64,000 bases of DNA from Plasmodiophora brassicae (lineage: Eukaryota; Endomyxa; Phytomyxea; Plasmodiophorida; Plasmodiophoridae), in contig JASFAU010000006.1 in NCBI GenBank assembly GCA_039704465.1, positions 186,001-250,000 on the forward strand, given 5' to 3'. Below are positions 11,283-20,150 of the stretch, piece after piece. The position numbers were made by a program, and so were the translations under genes. The notes under the pieces are model-generated. The model worked only from the letters and a program-made list of their open reading frames with translations, did no database searches and was not told the DNA's origin. The first letter of the stretch is position 1. Every line of letters starts with the position of its first letter.

Positions 11283-11576
11283 GACTTCGATCGACAATGA
11301 TCGCGGACTTCCAAAAACAACGAGCCCAATGTTCTCGACAGCCTTCGACAGCCCAAAATCGGGCGTTACCTCCGGCGTCGGCTTCCGCTTGCCAGCAATG
11401 GGTGTTGGAGAAGAACCTCCTCGCGGTCCGTCTGCGGACGGATCCATCTCGTTCGGCCGTCTGTCGTGTTCCGACAGCGATCCGCGTATGGAACGATGTC
11501 GCTCCGTGCGCCATATTACCCCTTCTCGTTTAAGCCGCTTCTGTTATCGATCGAGCTGACCCTGTTCAAGGTCGCC

Positions 11577-12231
11577 ATGGGCGCCTCACGGGCATCGTCC
11601 CTTTTCTTCTACCGTGTGTTCCTGGGCGGGTACACCGGTCTGGACCACACCTGATCCTTGGTCGGTCCTCTGTATCCCTGATATTGAGCAGCGATCCGCG
11701 TATCGGGCGGTCTCGCGTGAGGCGCTCCAGTTCCAGACGTTATGGGGGGCCACCTTCCTTACACTATCGGTCGCCGCAGAGAACGTTACTACGATCGTTG
11801 CCGTCTCGTTCATCTCCGGTGCCGTTGCCTGCCGGATCAAAGTTGAGGCTGACATTGAGCGACGTCGCTCGCGCCCACGTGCCGACCGTCGCCAGTTCCG
11901 AACAACACGACACGTCCCATCGTGGTGACCATCGCTGGTGACGATCGCATTGATCTGCTTCCCCGATCGCACTGTTCGGGGTGCTCCTTTTATCGTCGCT
12001 GCCATTGCCGGTTAACGACCTGGTCCGTCTGCCATAGGTGTCTCGCGCCCGAAGCGGCTCGCCATGGACATCTTGTGGGCATCCTCCATTATTTTCTCCT
12101 TGGTCGCCACGTTCGCCGTTCACCCTGCTCTGGACCCATTGTTTCGTACAATGAAGCACCACCACCTCGTCAACGTCGCCGTCATCGCCTCCGGGTTCCT
12201 CGGCGTCACCGTCAACATCGTGTGCGCATGA
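11577..12231 (+). CDS. small multi-pass membrane protein, DUF599-like (tentative)
   Basis: Coding-like exons on the plus strand. The first reads ASSLFFYRVFLGG. A second around 11690-11840 reads AYRAVSREALQFQTLWGATF and runs on into hydrophobic sequence (TLSVAAENVTTIVAVSFISG). A last exon from 12036 (SRPKRLAMDILWASSIIFSL) contains two membrane helices and stops at 12231. The alternation of a short basic loop, then LQFQTLW and a helix, recalls DUF599 membrane proteins, where AVQTLRN precedes a helix. This is weak. The intron between the second and last exons is not resolved, and the start could be an upstream ATG at 11496. Confidence 0.4.
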
Positions 12232-12347
12232 CCTACCGTACTCGCGACGTTTCGCGATGAACGAAGACCACACGCGATCAGTACGGCTATAAACAGCGCG
12301 CGAACGTCGGGAGGATTGTTCGTAGTGCAGCAGGAGCAGCAGCCGCA

Positions 12348-12995
12348 ATGGCAAGGCGGTTGGTCTGCAAGACTCTGTCATTGGGCGGGACGCGATCGCT
12401 GGCGTCGTCCATCGCAGCAGGCGCCCGCTTCGGCGACGTGATCCTGCTGTCCGGCGGCATCGGCGCCGGGAAGACGCGGTTCGCAACGGAATACGTACGA
12501 GCGTACGCCGGCGAGCCCGATCTGGTCGTCCCATCGCCAACGTTCCTCATCGATATCGTATACGCGTTCGGCAACCGCCCCGCGTACGTCGTCATCGATG
12601 TGCGGCGCCGTGCACCTGTGTGACCCCTGACGATGTGGTTGTTTCGCCCGGACAGGATACACCACATCGACCTGTACCGGCTGACGGGCAAAGACGACCT
12701 CGACATGCTATGCCTCGAGAGACTGTACCAAACATGTGGGCTGGCTGCCTGTTGTATGGCGCCCCTCGCTGGCCAGCTGATCGGGGATATGTGTGCAGCC
12801 ATCTGCCTGATCGAGTGGCCCGATCGCCTGCACGTCGGGAACAACCTACCGAAATCCCGGCTCCAGGTTGAAATCGCGGACGACGGCGCCGACAGCCGGA
12901 CGTTCTCGCTCGAAGCGGTCGGCGACCGATGGGCACCCGTCCTCGCCGATATCTCGTCCCGGATCCAGCAATCCAATGAAATCGCTTTGGCATGA
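12348..12995 (+). CDS. tsaE: TsaE-type ATPase for tRNA t6A synthesis
   Basis: The P-loop ATPase that supports threonylcarbamoylation of tRNA A37, probably organellar. It is 170 residues from exons 12348-12583, 12656-12735 and 12799-12995. Motifs in order: Walker A LLSGGIGAGKTRFATEYVR, the switch segment VPSPTFLIDIVYAF, then IHHIDLYRL and ICLIEWPDRL, which are the hallmark TsaE/YjeE blocks. Intron 1 begins GTACGT and is 72 nt. Intron 2 is 63 nt, a multiple of three and free of stops, so it could be mistaken for coding. It is removed because homologues pass directly to CLIEWP. The N-terminus (MARRLVCKTLSLGGTRSLAS) is a plausible mitochondrial targeting sequence, which would suit the bacterial ancestry of the enzyme. 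Confidence 0.88.
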
Positions 12996-13162
12996 TGATG
13001 ATGACGGCCAGAAGCGGCAGACAGGTATGCCCCGAACTAGGCGGGGTACCTGCCACGACGCTGTTCGCCGTGTCACTCGTGTGCCGTCGCCGGTCAGCGG
13101 TTGCCGATCGGTCGAAAATATCTCGATCGCAGCGGTGTGGTGCGCGCGAGAGCCGACCCGCG

Positions 13163-16100
13163 ATGACGACGCCGCTGGCGGCCTGTGTCGCCAAGCTGGC
13201 CGCCGAGCTCGCCAGCGACTCGCTGCAGGCGGCGGCGGCGGCGGCGGCGGCGGCGTCGACGGCGGCGTCGAGCCCGAAGCTCAGGTGGGGGACGCTGCGA
13301 TCCGGGGACGTCGCCCCCGCTGCGCCGCTCCTATCCCTGGAGCGCCGCCTGCAGCGGTTCACGTCGCTCGAGGAGTATCGCGACGCGATCCTGGACGCGT
13401 CGCCGAACGACGTCGCGCAGGTCCACGAGGTCGCCGTCACGACGCTGCTGACCAAGGCGGTCGCCCTGGGCGATACGATCGCGTTCCGCGAGGCGATCGC
13501 CTCCGCGCTCGTCCTGACCCTGTCCCGGTCGAGCTCCCGGTTCGTTGACGACGCCCTGGGCCGCCTGCTCGACTCGCTGTCGACGTCGATGCCGTCCGCC
13601 ACCATCTCCACGACACTGGAATGCGTCGCCCAGATTGCGTCTCGGTTCCCGGCGCACGTCTTCCATTTCCACCCGGCGCTGCTGAAGACCACGAAGAAGT
13701 TGCTGAAACACGCCGACGCCGTCGTCCGAGCGGACGCGCTTCGGTGCCTGGCGCGCGCCCTGACGCCCGAGGCGCCGCTGCCCGACCTGCCCAAGATCCT
13801 CGCGAAGGCGGCCTCGGACAAGTCGCCCGAGGTTCGCGCAGCGGTCGCTCGGTGTACGCTGAACGTGGCGTCCCCGATCGGGTTGCTGTCGCAGCTCCTG
13901 GACGACAGGCAGGTCGGCGTGAGGCGCGCGGTCGCAGCGGCGTTCGCCGCGCTTCGCATGCCGCCAGAGACCATCGTGTCCCGCCTGCTCCCTATGCAAC
14001 GGCTTCTACGAGACCCGGACAATACCGAGGCCGTCGACGCCGTTGTCAACCTGCTGAACAACACGATGGGCATGACGGCCGCGCAGCGGGCCTCGCTGTC
14101 GCTGGGCGTTCTGACGCAGCTGGTCGTTCCCAACGATGGCGCGTCGTGCAAGGCGGCGTCGGCCATTGTCCGGTGTGGCCTGGTTCGCCCCGCCGATTCC
14201 AGCGGTCGCGTCGCCATCGCCAAATCGGTTCTGTCGCTGGCCGCTGGCAAGCACGTACTCGCAACGACGCTGTCGACGGTGCTCGACGTTCTGCGATCCG
14301 CCCTCGTCCTTCTTGGCGGTGAATTCGATGCCGAGCTGGAAGACGCCCTTCTCGAGCTCCTGCTGGCGGCGCTGTCGAACCCGGCGGCCGATGTTCGCAT
14401 GCAGGCCGCCGGGACGCTGCGCGCGTTGGCACAGACGAAGCCCGTGCAGGCGACCACCGTTGTTCGCATTCTTCAGAACGTCGCTGCGATCCACATCGCC
14501 GAGGTCACGCTGGCTGCCGGTGACATGCGAGATGTGGCCGCCGCCTTGATGGCAATGCACGGCCACTGTCATGCCCTCGCTGCGATCGTCAGCATCCTGA
14601 ACGAGCTCGATGCTGGTATCCCGGACGCCATCCTGGCCGACCTGTTCAAGACCGGGACGTCGCTGGCCGCCCACAGGGATGCCCGATCACCTGTGGTTGC
14701 CGAGAGCGCATGGGTCATCATCGACGCGCTGCTCACACAGGGGCTAACGTCGACCCAGCTGGCCGCCCTGTTCCCCCTGTGGAAGCTTTACCTGCAGTGC
14801 CCGAACAGGCAGGCGACGACCTTGTCGAAGGCGGTCGGCGTCTCGTCGGTGGACCTGGCCGCTGCCGACATACAATCGCGGTACTGGGCGTTACGAGCGC
14901 TGGGCACCCTGGTTCGCTGTACTGGCGCCGACGCTCTGCTTCGACAACCGGGCATCCTCCGGCCCATTTCCGCCCTGTTCAGCGAAGTCCTGCACGTCGT
15001 TGAGATGTGCCGGTCGAAGACAGTTGCCGATCCGTTCGTCGAGGACGACACTGTCCGCGCCGCCCTAACCAGGCTGAAGACTGTGCTCCTGGGCATTGTT
15101 CCTGCCCTGCCTTTGCAGATGCTGTCGTCGCGACTGGTCCCGCTTCTGCATTTGTCGGTTGCCGAGCTGACGTCCCGTTCCGCTCCTGTGACCCGCTGCC
15201 TGCAAGATGTGCTGAACGCCCGGGACAACGTCCTCGACGACGACGACAACGACGACGTGTCCGCTCGTTCGCCACGTTCGCCTCCCAGTACGGCCGAGGG
15301 CCATGGCGATGGGATCGCGGCCGACGCGCAGCGTCTAGTCGATGCCGCCATCGGTAGCTTTGCTGCCATCTTCAAGATGCAGCAGGCCGCCCATCAGGTC
15401 CAGCTGCTGACACATTTCTCGGCGATTGTCGATTCGTCGCTGTCGTCGACGTCAACGGTGAACGTCGCCGCCGCGCTCCTGCTGACGCTTCGCGACCTGC
15501 TGGGTGCGCGGGTCGCCATCGGCGACGTCGCGGCGCGGGCCCAGCTCGTCGCAATCCTCGAAAAGGTCGTCGCGTCCCCTGCCGTGCTCGTTCGTCGCAT
15601 CGCCTGCGAGGCCTGCGGCCTGCTGTGCCGATTGGAGGGGTCCGATTTCACGTCGTCGTTCATGGATCGCCAGCGCGCCAACGTGGCGGGCGTCCAATCG
15701 CTGAACTCGATCACGGGCTCGATTCTCGTGCTGGCCAACGTCCACAGGCACGTCGGCCTTGTCCGGACGATTGCCTGGCTGCCCGTGACGATCACCACGC
15801 TGCACTCGCTCTTCGAGTACATGCAGGAGCCGTTGAGGACCACGGTTCTGCACACGGTCGCCGTTCTGATCGACGTGTGCGGGTCGTCGTTCGCGCCGTA
15901 CGCTCGTGCAACGTTGAACCTGGTCATGCTGCAATCGTTGGGCGACCCGGAGCCGCTGACGCCCGCGGTCGCCTGCATCCTGGCGAGGCTGGTGCGCTCC
16001 ATCGTGGAAGTACTCGGCCCCGATATTGAAGACGATCCCGCACAGCTGCTGCGCAAGTGCACCTGGCTATGGCGGCGTTGCACCGTTCTGGCACCTTCAG

Positions 16101-18673
16101 AGGCGGTCGAGGCGGTCCCCCCGTTCCTCATGTGGCTGCCGGTGCCCCCGGCCGACATGGTGTCGACGCTGAAAGCCCACATCGGGTTGCCGTCGCTGAC
16201 CGTCGCGCTAGGCCAGATCGCCCTGCAGGACTGCGACTTTGTCATCGCGAACGCGTTCGACATTGATCTGCTCGGCGCGCTCGACCGGGTCTCGGATCCC
16301 CGAGAGCAGGACGCGATCACGCGCACGCTCCTGTCCTTCGTCGAGTTGTACGGGTGCACGCACCCGGATCGGTGGATCGAGACGGCCAGGTCCATCGTTG
16401 TCAGCGGCCGACTGCCGGGCGCCTCCCCGGAACCCGCTGCCCCCGATGCGCCGAACGACGACGGTGTCGCGTCGACCTCGTCGTCGACGACGTCGCATGT
16501 GTCCTGGAGGACGGTGTCGTGCGCGGCATCCTGCCTGGCTCGTCTGGTGGCGATCGCGTCCATCCCGCTGGGCAAAGTCAGGGAACTGGTCAACCTGATG
16601 TGTCGCGAGGCGTCCACGTCGGACGACCGCATCCGGGCATCGGGGCTCAGCGGGCTGGCCACCCTGGTGGAGCGGTACGCGCGCGTCCCCGACCCCGGCC
16701 ACCCCGAGGATCGCCTGCTGCAACTCGACCTGTCGCAGATGAAGGCGGTCGTGCGCCAGGGGCTGTGCGGCGGGCCGGAATCCACATCGCCCCGGGTGCG
16801 CTCGGCGGCCTGCTGCGCCTGCCTGCGATTGCTCCAGTCGGGGCTGCTCGACGACGACCCACCCAGCATGCAGCGCTTCGTCGAGGCGCTGTGCACGCCG
16901 CTGACCGACTCCGGCCGCGCCGCCTTGCTGGCCGCCGTCTCGTCTGCCGCCGCCCACGTCGTGCAGGTCGGGCACCTGACCGCCGTTGCCGAACTCGTCG
17001 TCGGCAGCGACGTGCACACCCTGCTGGTCCGCGCGTCGCTTCCGTCGTACCCGGCGCTGCTGTCGGCCGCCCTGCGAGACCGCCTGCGAATCGTGGCGCT
17101 GCCGTCCCTGCAGTTACTGCAATCGGACCTGCTCGAGGCGGTCCCGCTGACCCGGTCGATGTACGACCACGAGTGGCCCGTGCATCTTCGTGCCCTGGCG
17201 CAGGCGCCGTCGTCGAATGCGTCGACCGCCCGGCTCGTCGTTGGCGTCGCCCTGCAATTCCTGCACACGCTGCTGGGCGGGGGAGCCCCGGCCAAGGTGG
17301 ACGACGAGGCGATCGCCCGCGGGTGCCTCGACGCGATCTGCCGCGCGCTGTCGTCGTCCGCGTCCGGCCTGGGCAGTGTCGAGTGGGACGCCCTGCTGGC
17401 CCAGAGCCTGGCCGTCGCCATGGATTCCAGCCACTGCTCGGCGGCCCTGATGGAGCACGCCGTTCGCGCTGGCGCTGCGCTCCTGGCGTCGTCGGCGAAA
17501 CGGTTGCCCGACGCTGTGGCCGGCGGCGACGACGACGAGCACCACCACCACCGGGGCACGCTCAGCGCGGCGCTGTGCCAGATCGTTCTTGTGCAATGCG
17601 CCAGGCGCCCGTTGGATGATGCGCCTGCCTGCATCGCCGCGTTCCAGCTGGCGGGCGCGCTGGTCCAGTGCGACCCGCTTCGTCCCCTGATGCAGCACGC
17701 TGCCCAGCTGGCCCTGGCGAGTCTACGCGCCCTGATGGACGCGGACGAGCTCGCCCTGGTCCAGGCCGCCGCCGTCGTCCTCATCGCCACGGTCGACTGC
17801 ATCGACGATCGGTCGTTGCGGTCGGCGCTGCTGGAGCAAACGATTGCCACGCTGGATGGTGAACGGGACCAGCCCGATCTGACCGCTAGCGACTCGTTCG
17901 GGGTCGCGAAGATCAACGCGCTTGGCCTCGTTCTGAACGCGCTGTTGCAGCGCGACGATGATGCCGGCAAGGCGGCCCACTGCGTCTCGTCGTTTATCCA
18001 TCGCTGCCTGACGGCGCTGTCGCCGTCGTCGCGATCAGTGTCGCTCGGCCTGCACCTGGTGCGGTGCCTCCTGCGTACGTCCTCGTCCATGAAGGTGCTG
18101 ACCGCTGTGACCCCGACCGTTCTACACCTGCTGCTGCACCGCTGCTGTGCACATTCCCTGGCGGCGGTAACGGGCCTGGCCATCTCCATCGAGAATGCCG
18201 CCGTTCTGGACCGACGCGGCGCCTTCCTAGCGATGCTGATTCCTCTGTTCATTCGCTGCGGGGAGCAGGCGTCCACCGTCGACGACGACGTTGACATTTG
18301 CGCAGCGATCGATCAGATAGCGGGCGCCGTTGGTGAGCACCTTCGGCTAGCCGTTGCGTCTCTGCCCGGCCAGACGCGGCTGCTGTTCCAGAAGTGCATC
18401 GAGGACGCGCGAGCACGGAAGGCCAGCTCTGTCCAGGGGCGACAGCAACTGTCCCCCGACACGGGTGGCTTCGCGTCGTTCTCCAACGCCACTCCCGGAG
18501 ACTCGTCAACACCACGCGGCTCCAGGAAGGAACGCAAGGCTGGCAAGAAGGGCAAAAGCAAGCGAGGAACCAAGCCGCGCCCCGACGACGCTACCGGGGC
18601 GGCGTCCCCGACACCCGAGGGTGTCCCCATCGAATTCGACGCCGACTTTGACGCGTTCCAAGACGATAGTTGA
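13163..18673 (+). CDS. HEATR5: HEAT-repeat protein 5 / Laa1-like AP-1 accessory protein
   Basis: A 1836-residue, all-helical HEAT-repeat protein in one uninterrupted exon. HEATR5/Laa1 proteins bind the AP-1 clathrin adaptor and aid trans-Golgi/endosome transport. The order of blocks matches the family: an N-terminal LLTKAVALGDTIAFREA segment, repeats such as VVRADALRCLARAL, a central RIACEACGLLCRLEGSDF followed by a HRHVGLVRTIAWLP block, and VLIDVCGSSFAPYARATLNL. The C-terminal tail is basic (KERKAGKKGKSKRGTKPRP), then acidic with FDADFDAFQDD, resembling adaptor-binding DxF-type motifs. The ATG at 13163 is chosen because the preceding 57 codons overlap the TsaE stop region and look non-coding. 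There is an alanine run near residue 25. Family length is usually about 2000, so this member is slightly short. Confidence 0.88.
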   Translation: MTTPLAACVAKLAAELASDSLQAAAAAAAAASTAASSPKLRWGTLRSGDVAPAAPLLSLERRLQRFTSLEEYRDAILDASPNDVAQVHEVAVTTLLTKAVALGDTIAFREAIASALVLTLSRSSSRFVDDALGRLLDSLSTSMPSATISTTLECVAQIASRFPAHVFHFHPALLKTTKKLLKHADAVVRADALRCLARALTPEAPLPDLPKILAKAASDKSPEVRAAVARCTLNVASPIGLLSQLLDDRQVGVRRAVAAAFAALRMPPETIVSRLLPMQRLLRDPDNTEAVDAVVNLLNNTMGMTAAQRASLSLGVLTQLVVPNDGASCKAASAIVRCGLVRPADSSGRVAIAKSVLSLAAGKHVLATTLSTVLDVLRSALVLLGGEFDAELEDALLELLLAALSNPAADVRMQAAGTLRALAQTKPVQATTVVRILQNVAAIHIAEVTLAAGDMRDVAAALMAMHGHCHALAAIVSILNELDAGIPDAILADLFKTGTSLAAHRDARSPVVAESAWVIIDALLTQGLTSTQLAALFPLWKLYLQCPNRQATTLSKAVGVSSVDLAAADIQSRYWALRALGTLVRCTGADALLRQPGILRPISALFSEVLHVVEMCRSKTVADPFVEDDTVRAALTRLKTVLLGIVPALPLQMLSSRLVPLLHLSVAELTSRSAPVTRCLQDVLNARDNVLDDDDNDDVSARSPRSPPSTAEGHGDGIAADAQRLVDAAIGSFAAIFKMQQAAHQVQLLTHFSAIVDSSLSSTSTVNVAAALLLTLRDLLGARVAIGDVAARAQLVAILEKVVASPAVLVRRIACEACGLLCRLEGSDFTSSFMDRQRANVAGVQSLNSITGSILVLANVHRHVGLVRTIAWLPVTITTLHSLFEYMQEPLRTTVLHTVAVLIDVCGSSFAPYARATLNLVMLQSLGDPEPLTPAVACILARLVRSIVEVLGPDIEDDPAQLLRKCTWLWRRCTVLAPSEAVEAVPPFLMWLPVPPADMVSTLKAHIGLPSLTVALGQIALQDCDFVIANAFDIDLLGALDRVSDPREQDAITRTLLSFVELYGCTHPDRWIETARSIVVSGRLPGASPEPAAPDAPNDDGVASTSSSTTSHVSWRTVSCAASCLARLVAIASIPLGKVRELVNLMCREASTSDDRIRASGLSGLATLVERYARVPDPGHPEDRLLQLDLSQMKAVVRQGLCGGPESTSPRVRSAACCACLRLLQSGLLDDDPPSMQRFVEALCTPLTDSGRAALLAAVSSAAAHVVQVGHLTAVAELVVGSDVHTLLVRASLPSYPALLSAALRDRLRIVALPSLQLLQSDLLEAVPLTRSMYDHEWPVHLRALAQAPSSNASTARLVVGVALQFLHTLLGGGAPAKVDDEAIARGCLDAICRALSSSASGLGSVEWDALLAQSLAVAMDSSHCSAALMEHAVRAGAALLASSAKRLPDAVAGGDDDEHHHHRGTLSAALCQIVLVQCARRPLDDAPACIAAFQLAGALVQCDPLRPLMQHAAQLALASLRALMDADELALVQAAAVVLIATVDCIDDRSLRSALLEQTIATLDGERDQPDLTASDSFGVAKINALGLVLNALLQRDDDAGKAAHCVSSFIHRCLTALSPSSRSVSLGLHLVRCLLRTSSSMKVLTAVTPTVLHLLLHRCCAHSLAAVTGLAISIENAAVLDRRGAFLAMLIPLFIRCGEQASTVDDDVDICAAIDQIAGAVGEHLRLAVASLPGQTRLLFQKCIEDARARKASSVQGRQQLSPDTGGFASFSNATPGDSSTPRGSRKERKAGKKGKSKRGTKPRPDDATGAASPTPEGVPIEFDADFDAFQDDS

Positions 18674-18926
18674 CCTATGCCGTTGCTAATCGGCAGCCCC
18701 CGCACGCCGTTTTCAAGTAAACTATTCAGGTGCATCCTGCAGAGCGTGTCGCGACTCGCGCCTCGCACGACGAATGCGAGACGCGCGCAAAAATCGAACG
18801 TGAGTCCGGTGGGCGGCGGGGGCGACGGACGACCGATTCGGCGCCTCCCGACCGGGAAGCGTCGTGCGTTTTCCGATCGCGGCGTCACGTTTTTGTCGGC
18901 AGGCTCGGGCTGGGGGGAGCGGAACG

Positions 18927-19546
18927 ATGTATTCGTCGGGGGTGGTGCGGGCGCTGCGGCGCTGCCTGGCGACGGATGCGGGCGCGAAGGCGACCGACGC
19001 CGCCGAACGGGTCATGATTACGTTCAGTGATTTCGCGGGCACGCAGCGTACGCTGCCGTGCAAGGTCGGCGACAGGTCGGCGGGCGTGCCGGCGCGCGCG
19101 TCGTTGCCGCTGTCTGAGCCGCGGCCTGCACGATAGTCTGCTGGTCGCCGCCCGGGAGCACAATCTGCCGATCGATGGCGCCTGTGGCGGAGGGGGCGCG
19201 CCCGTTGAACTGTTCGGCGAGGGCCCCCAGTGCACCTACTGTCACGTCGATGTCGCCCGTGAGTACCTTGACAAGGTTGCGTCGCGCCGCCTGCCATACG
19301 TCGGCGTCGCTGCCCTGATCTGGATGATCGCAGCTGCCGCCCGTCAACTGGCGCGAACAGGAGATGCTCGGCGAGATCCCCAACATCAAATCGAAGTCGG
19401 TCTGTCGTCCCCGGCATGCGCGTCGGCCAGCGGTGTGATTCGTCCCGTTGCACAGCACGAGGCTGGCCTGCCAGATCACCGTGACCCCCGACATGGAGGG
19501 CATGCGCGTGGCCATCCCCGAGTACGACGACAGCGAGATCCCGTAA
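18927..19546 (+). CDS. [2Fe-2S] ferredoxin, adrenodoxin type, enlarged cluster loop
   Basis: A 146-residue ferredoxin from exons 18927-19075, 19137-19275, 19334-19395 and 19456-19546, with introns of 58-61 nt. The N-terminal 30 residues (MYSSGVVRALRRCLATDAGA) look like a mitochondrial presequence, so a role in Fe-S cluster assembly or electron transfer there is inferred. Typical blocks are VGDSLLVAAREHNLPIDGAC, CTYCHVDVAREYLDKLPPV and TRLACQITVTPDMEGM. The four candidate ligands are Cys66, Cys82, Cys85 and Cys122. The first two are 15 residues apart instead of the usual five, with the insert GGGGAPVELFGEGPQ. Two introns start with GTC. All four exons are needed to keep the conserved segments in frame. 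Confidence 0.85.
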
Positions 19547-19646
19547 GACCGGGCAGCGCCGGCGCGCGCGCGTACCGCCCACCTGGTGCCATCGGGATAG
19601 TACAGTATACACGACGGGCCGGTCCCTCGTTCAATCACTATTGGTT

Positions 19647-20020
19647 CTATAGTTTGGCGGCCGGCGCTGCCGCCTTCTTCCACGATGGGTCGAACTTGTC
19701 CAGCTCGGCAATGTACCGCTTCTTGGCGTCGTCCTTCGACAGCGACCCGAGCTGCTTCCATGCGTCCCCTGACGGCGCGTCCTGTCCTCTCAGAGCAGCG
19801 ACAACGACGCACGAATACGCGCGGACGAACATTTGGCGCGGGCGACCACGTTCAAACGGCCGGGCGCCGGCGTCGTGTTCGCCCCGGCCGTGGCCTGCTT
19901 GTACAGCGCATAGAACATGAGCTTCTGCGCGTTCGTCTGCCTCTTCGTCGACGGCGTCGCCGGGCTCTGCACGAAGCGAACGGCGGCGTCGAACGTCCCG
20001 GGTGCGCCGCCCGCCGTCAT
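19647..20020 (-). CDS. acyl-CoA-binding protein
   Basis: A 103-residue cytosolic carrier of long-chain acyl-CoA from exons 20020-19831 and 19768-19647 (62-nt intron). The ACBP pattern is clear: AAVRFVQSPAT, AQKLMFYALYKQATAGANT, a PAPGRLNVVARAKWDAW segment across the splice, and KDDAKKRYIAELDKFDPSW. The Tyr and Lys residues of YKQAT and the KWDAW tryptophans are the known ligand contacts. Length is that of single-domain ACBPs plus an Ala/Lys-rich tail (KKAAAPAAKL). It lies only 130 bp downstream of the next minus-strand gene. Confidence 0.92.
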
Positions 20021-20150
20021 CGGTGTCGCGCGCCCGTCCCCGTCACACTGCGGACCCGCGCCCTACCCGGTCACCGAGACAGTCCAAACGAAACGGCAGG
20101 GGGCTCTACCGCCGATGACGCTGATCCCAGACAGACATACAGGCGACTCT

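Noticed and set aside
10724..11300. Plus-strand frames opposite proteasome alpha-5
   Set aside because: They are antisense to an unambiguous conserved gene and contain no domain.
11764..12540. Arg-rich minus-strand frame across the small membrane gene and TsaE
   Set aside because: It overlaps two better-supported plus-strand genes and has only compositional bias.
12592..18297. Very long antisense open frames (up to 967 codons) opposite HEATR5
   Set aside because: They are Arg/Ser/Ala-rich shadows of a GC-rich coding strand with no domains, and the plus-strand frame is clearly the HEAT-repeat gene.
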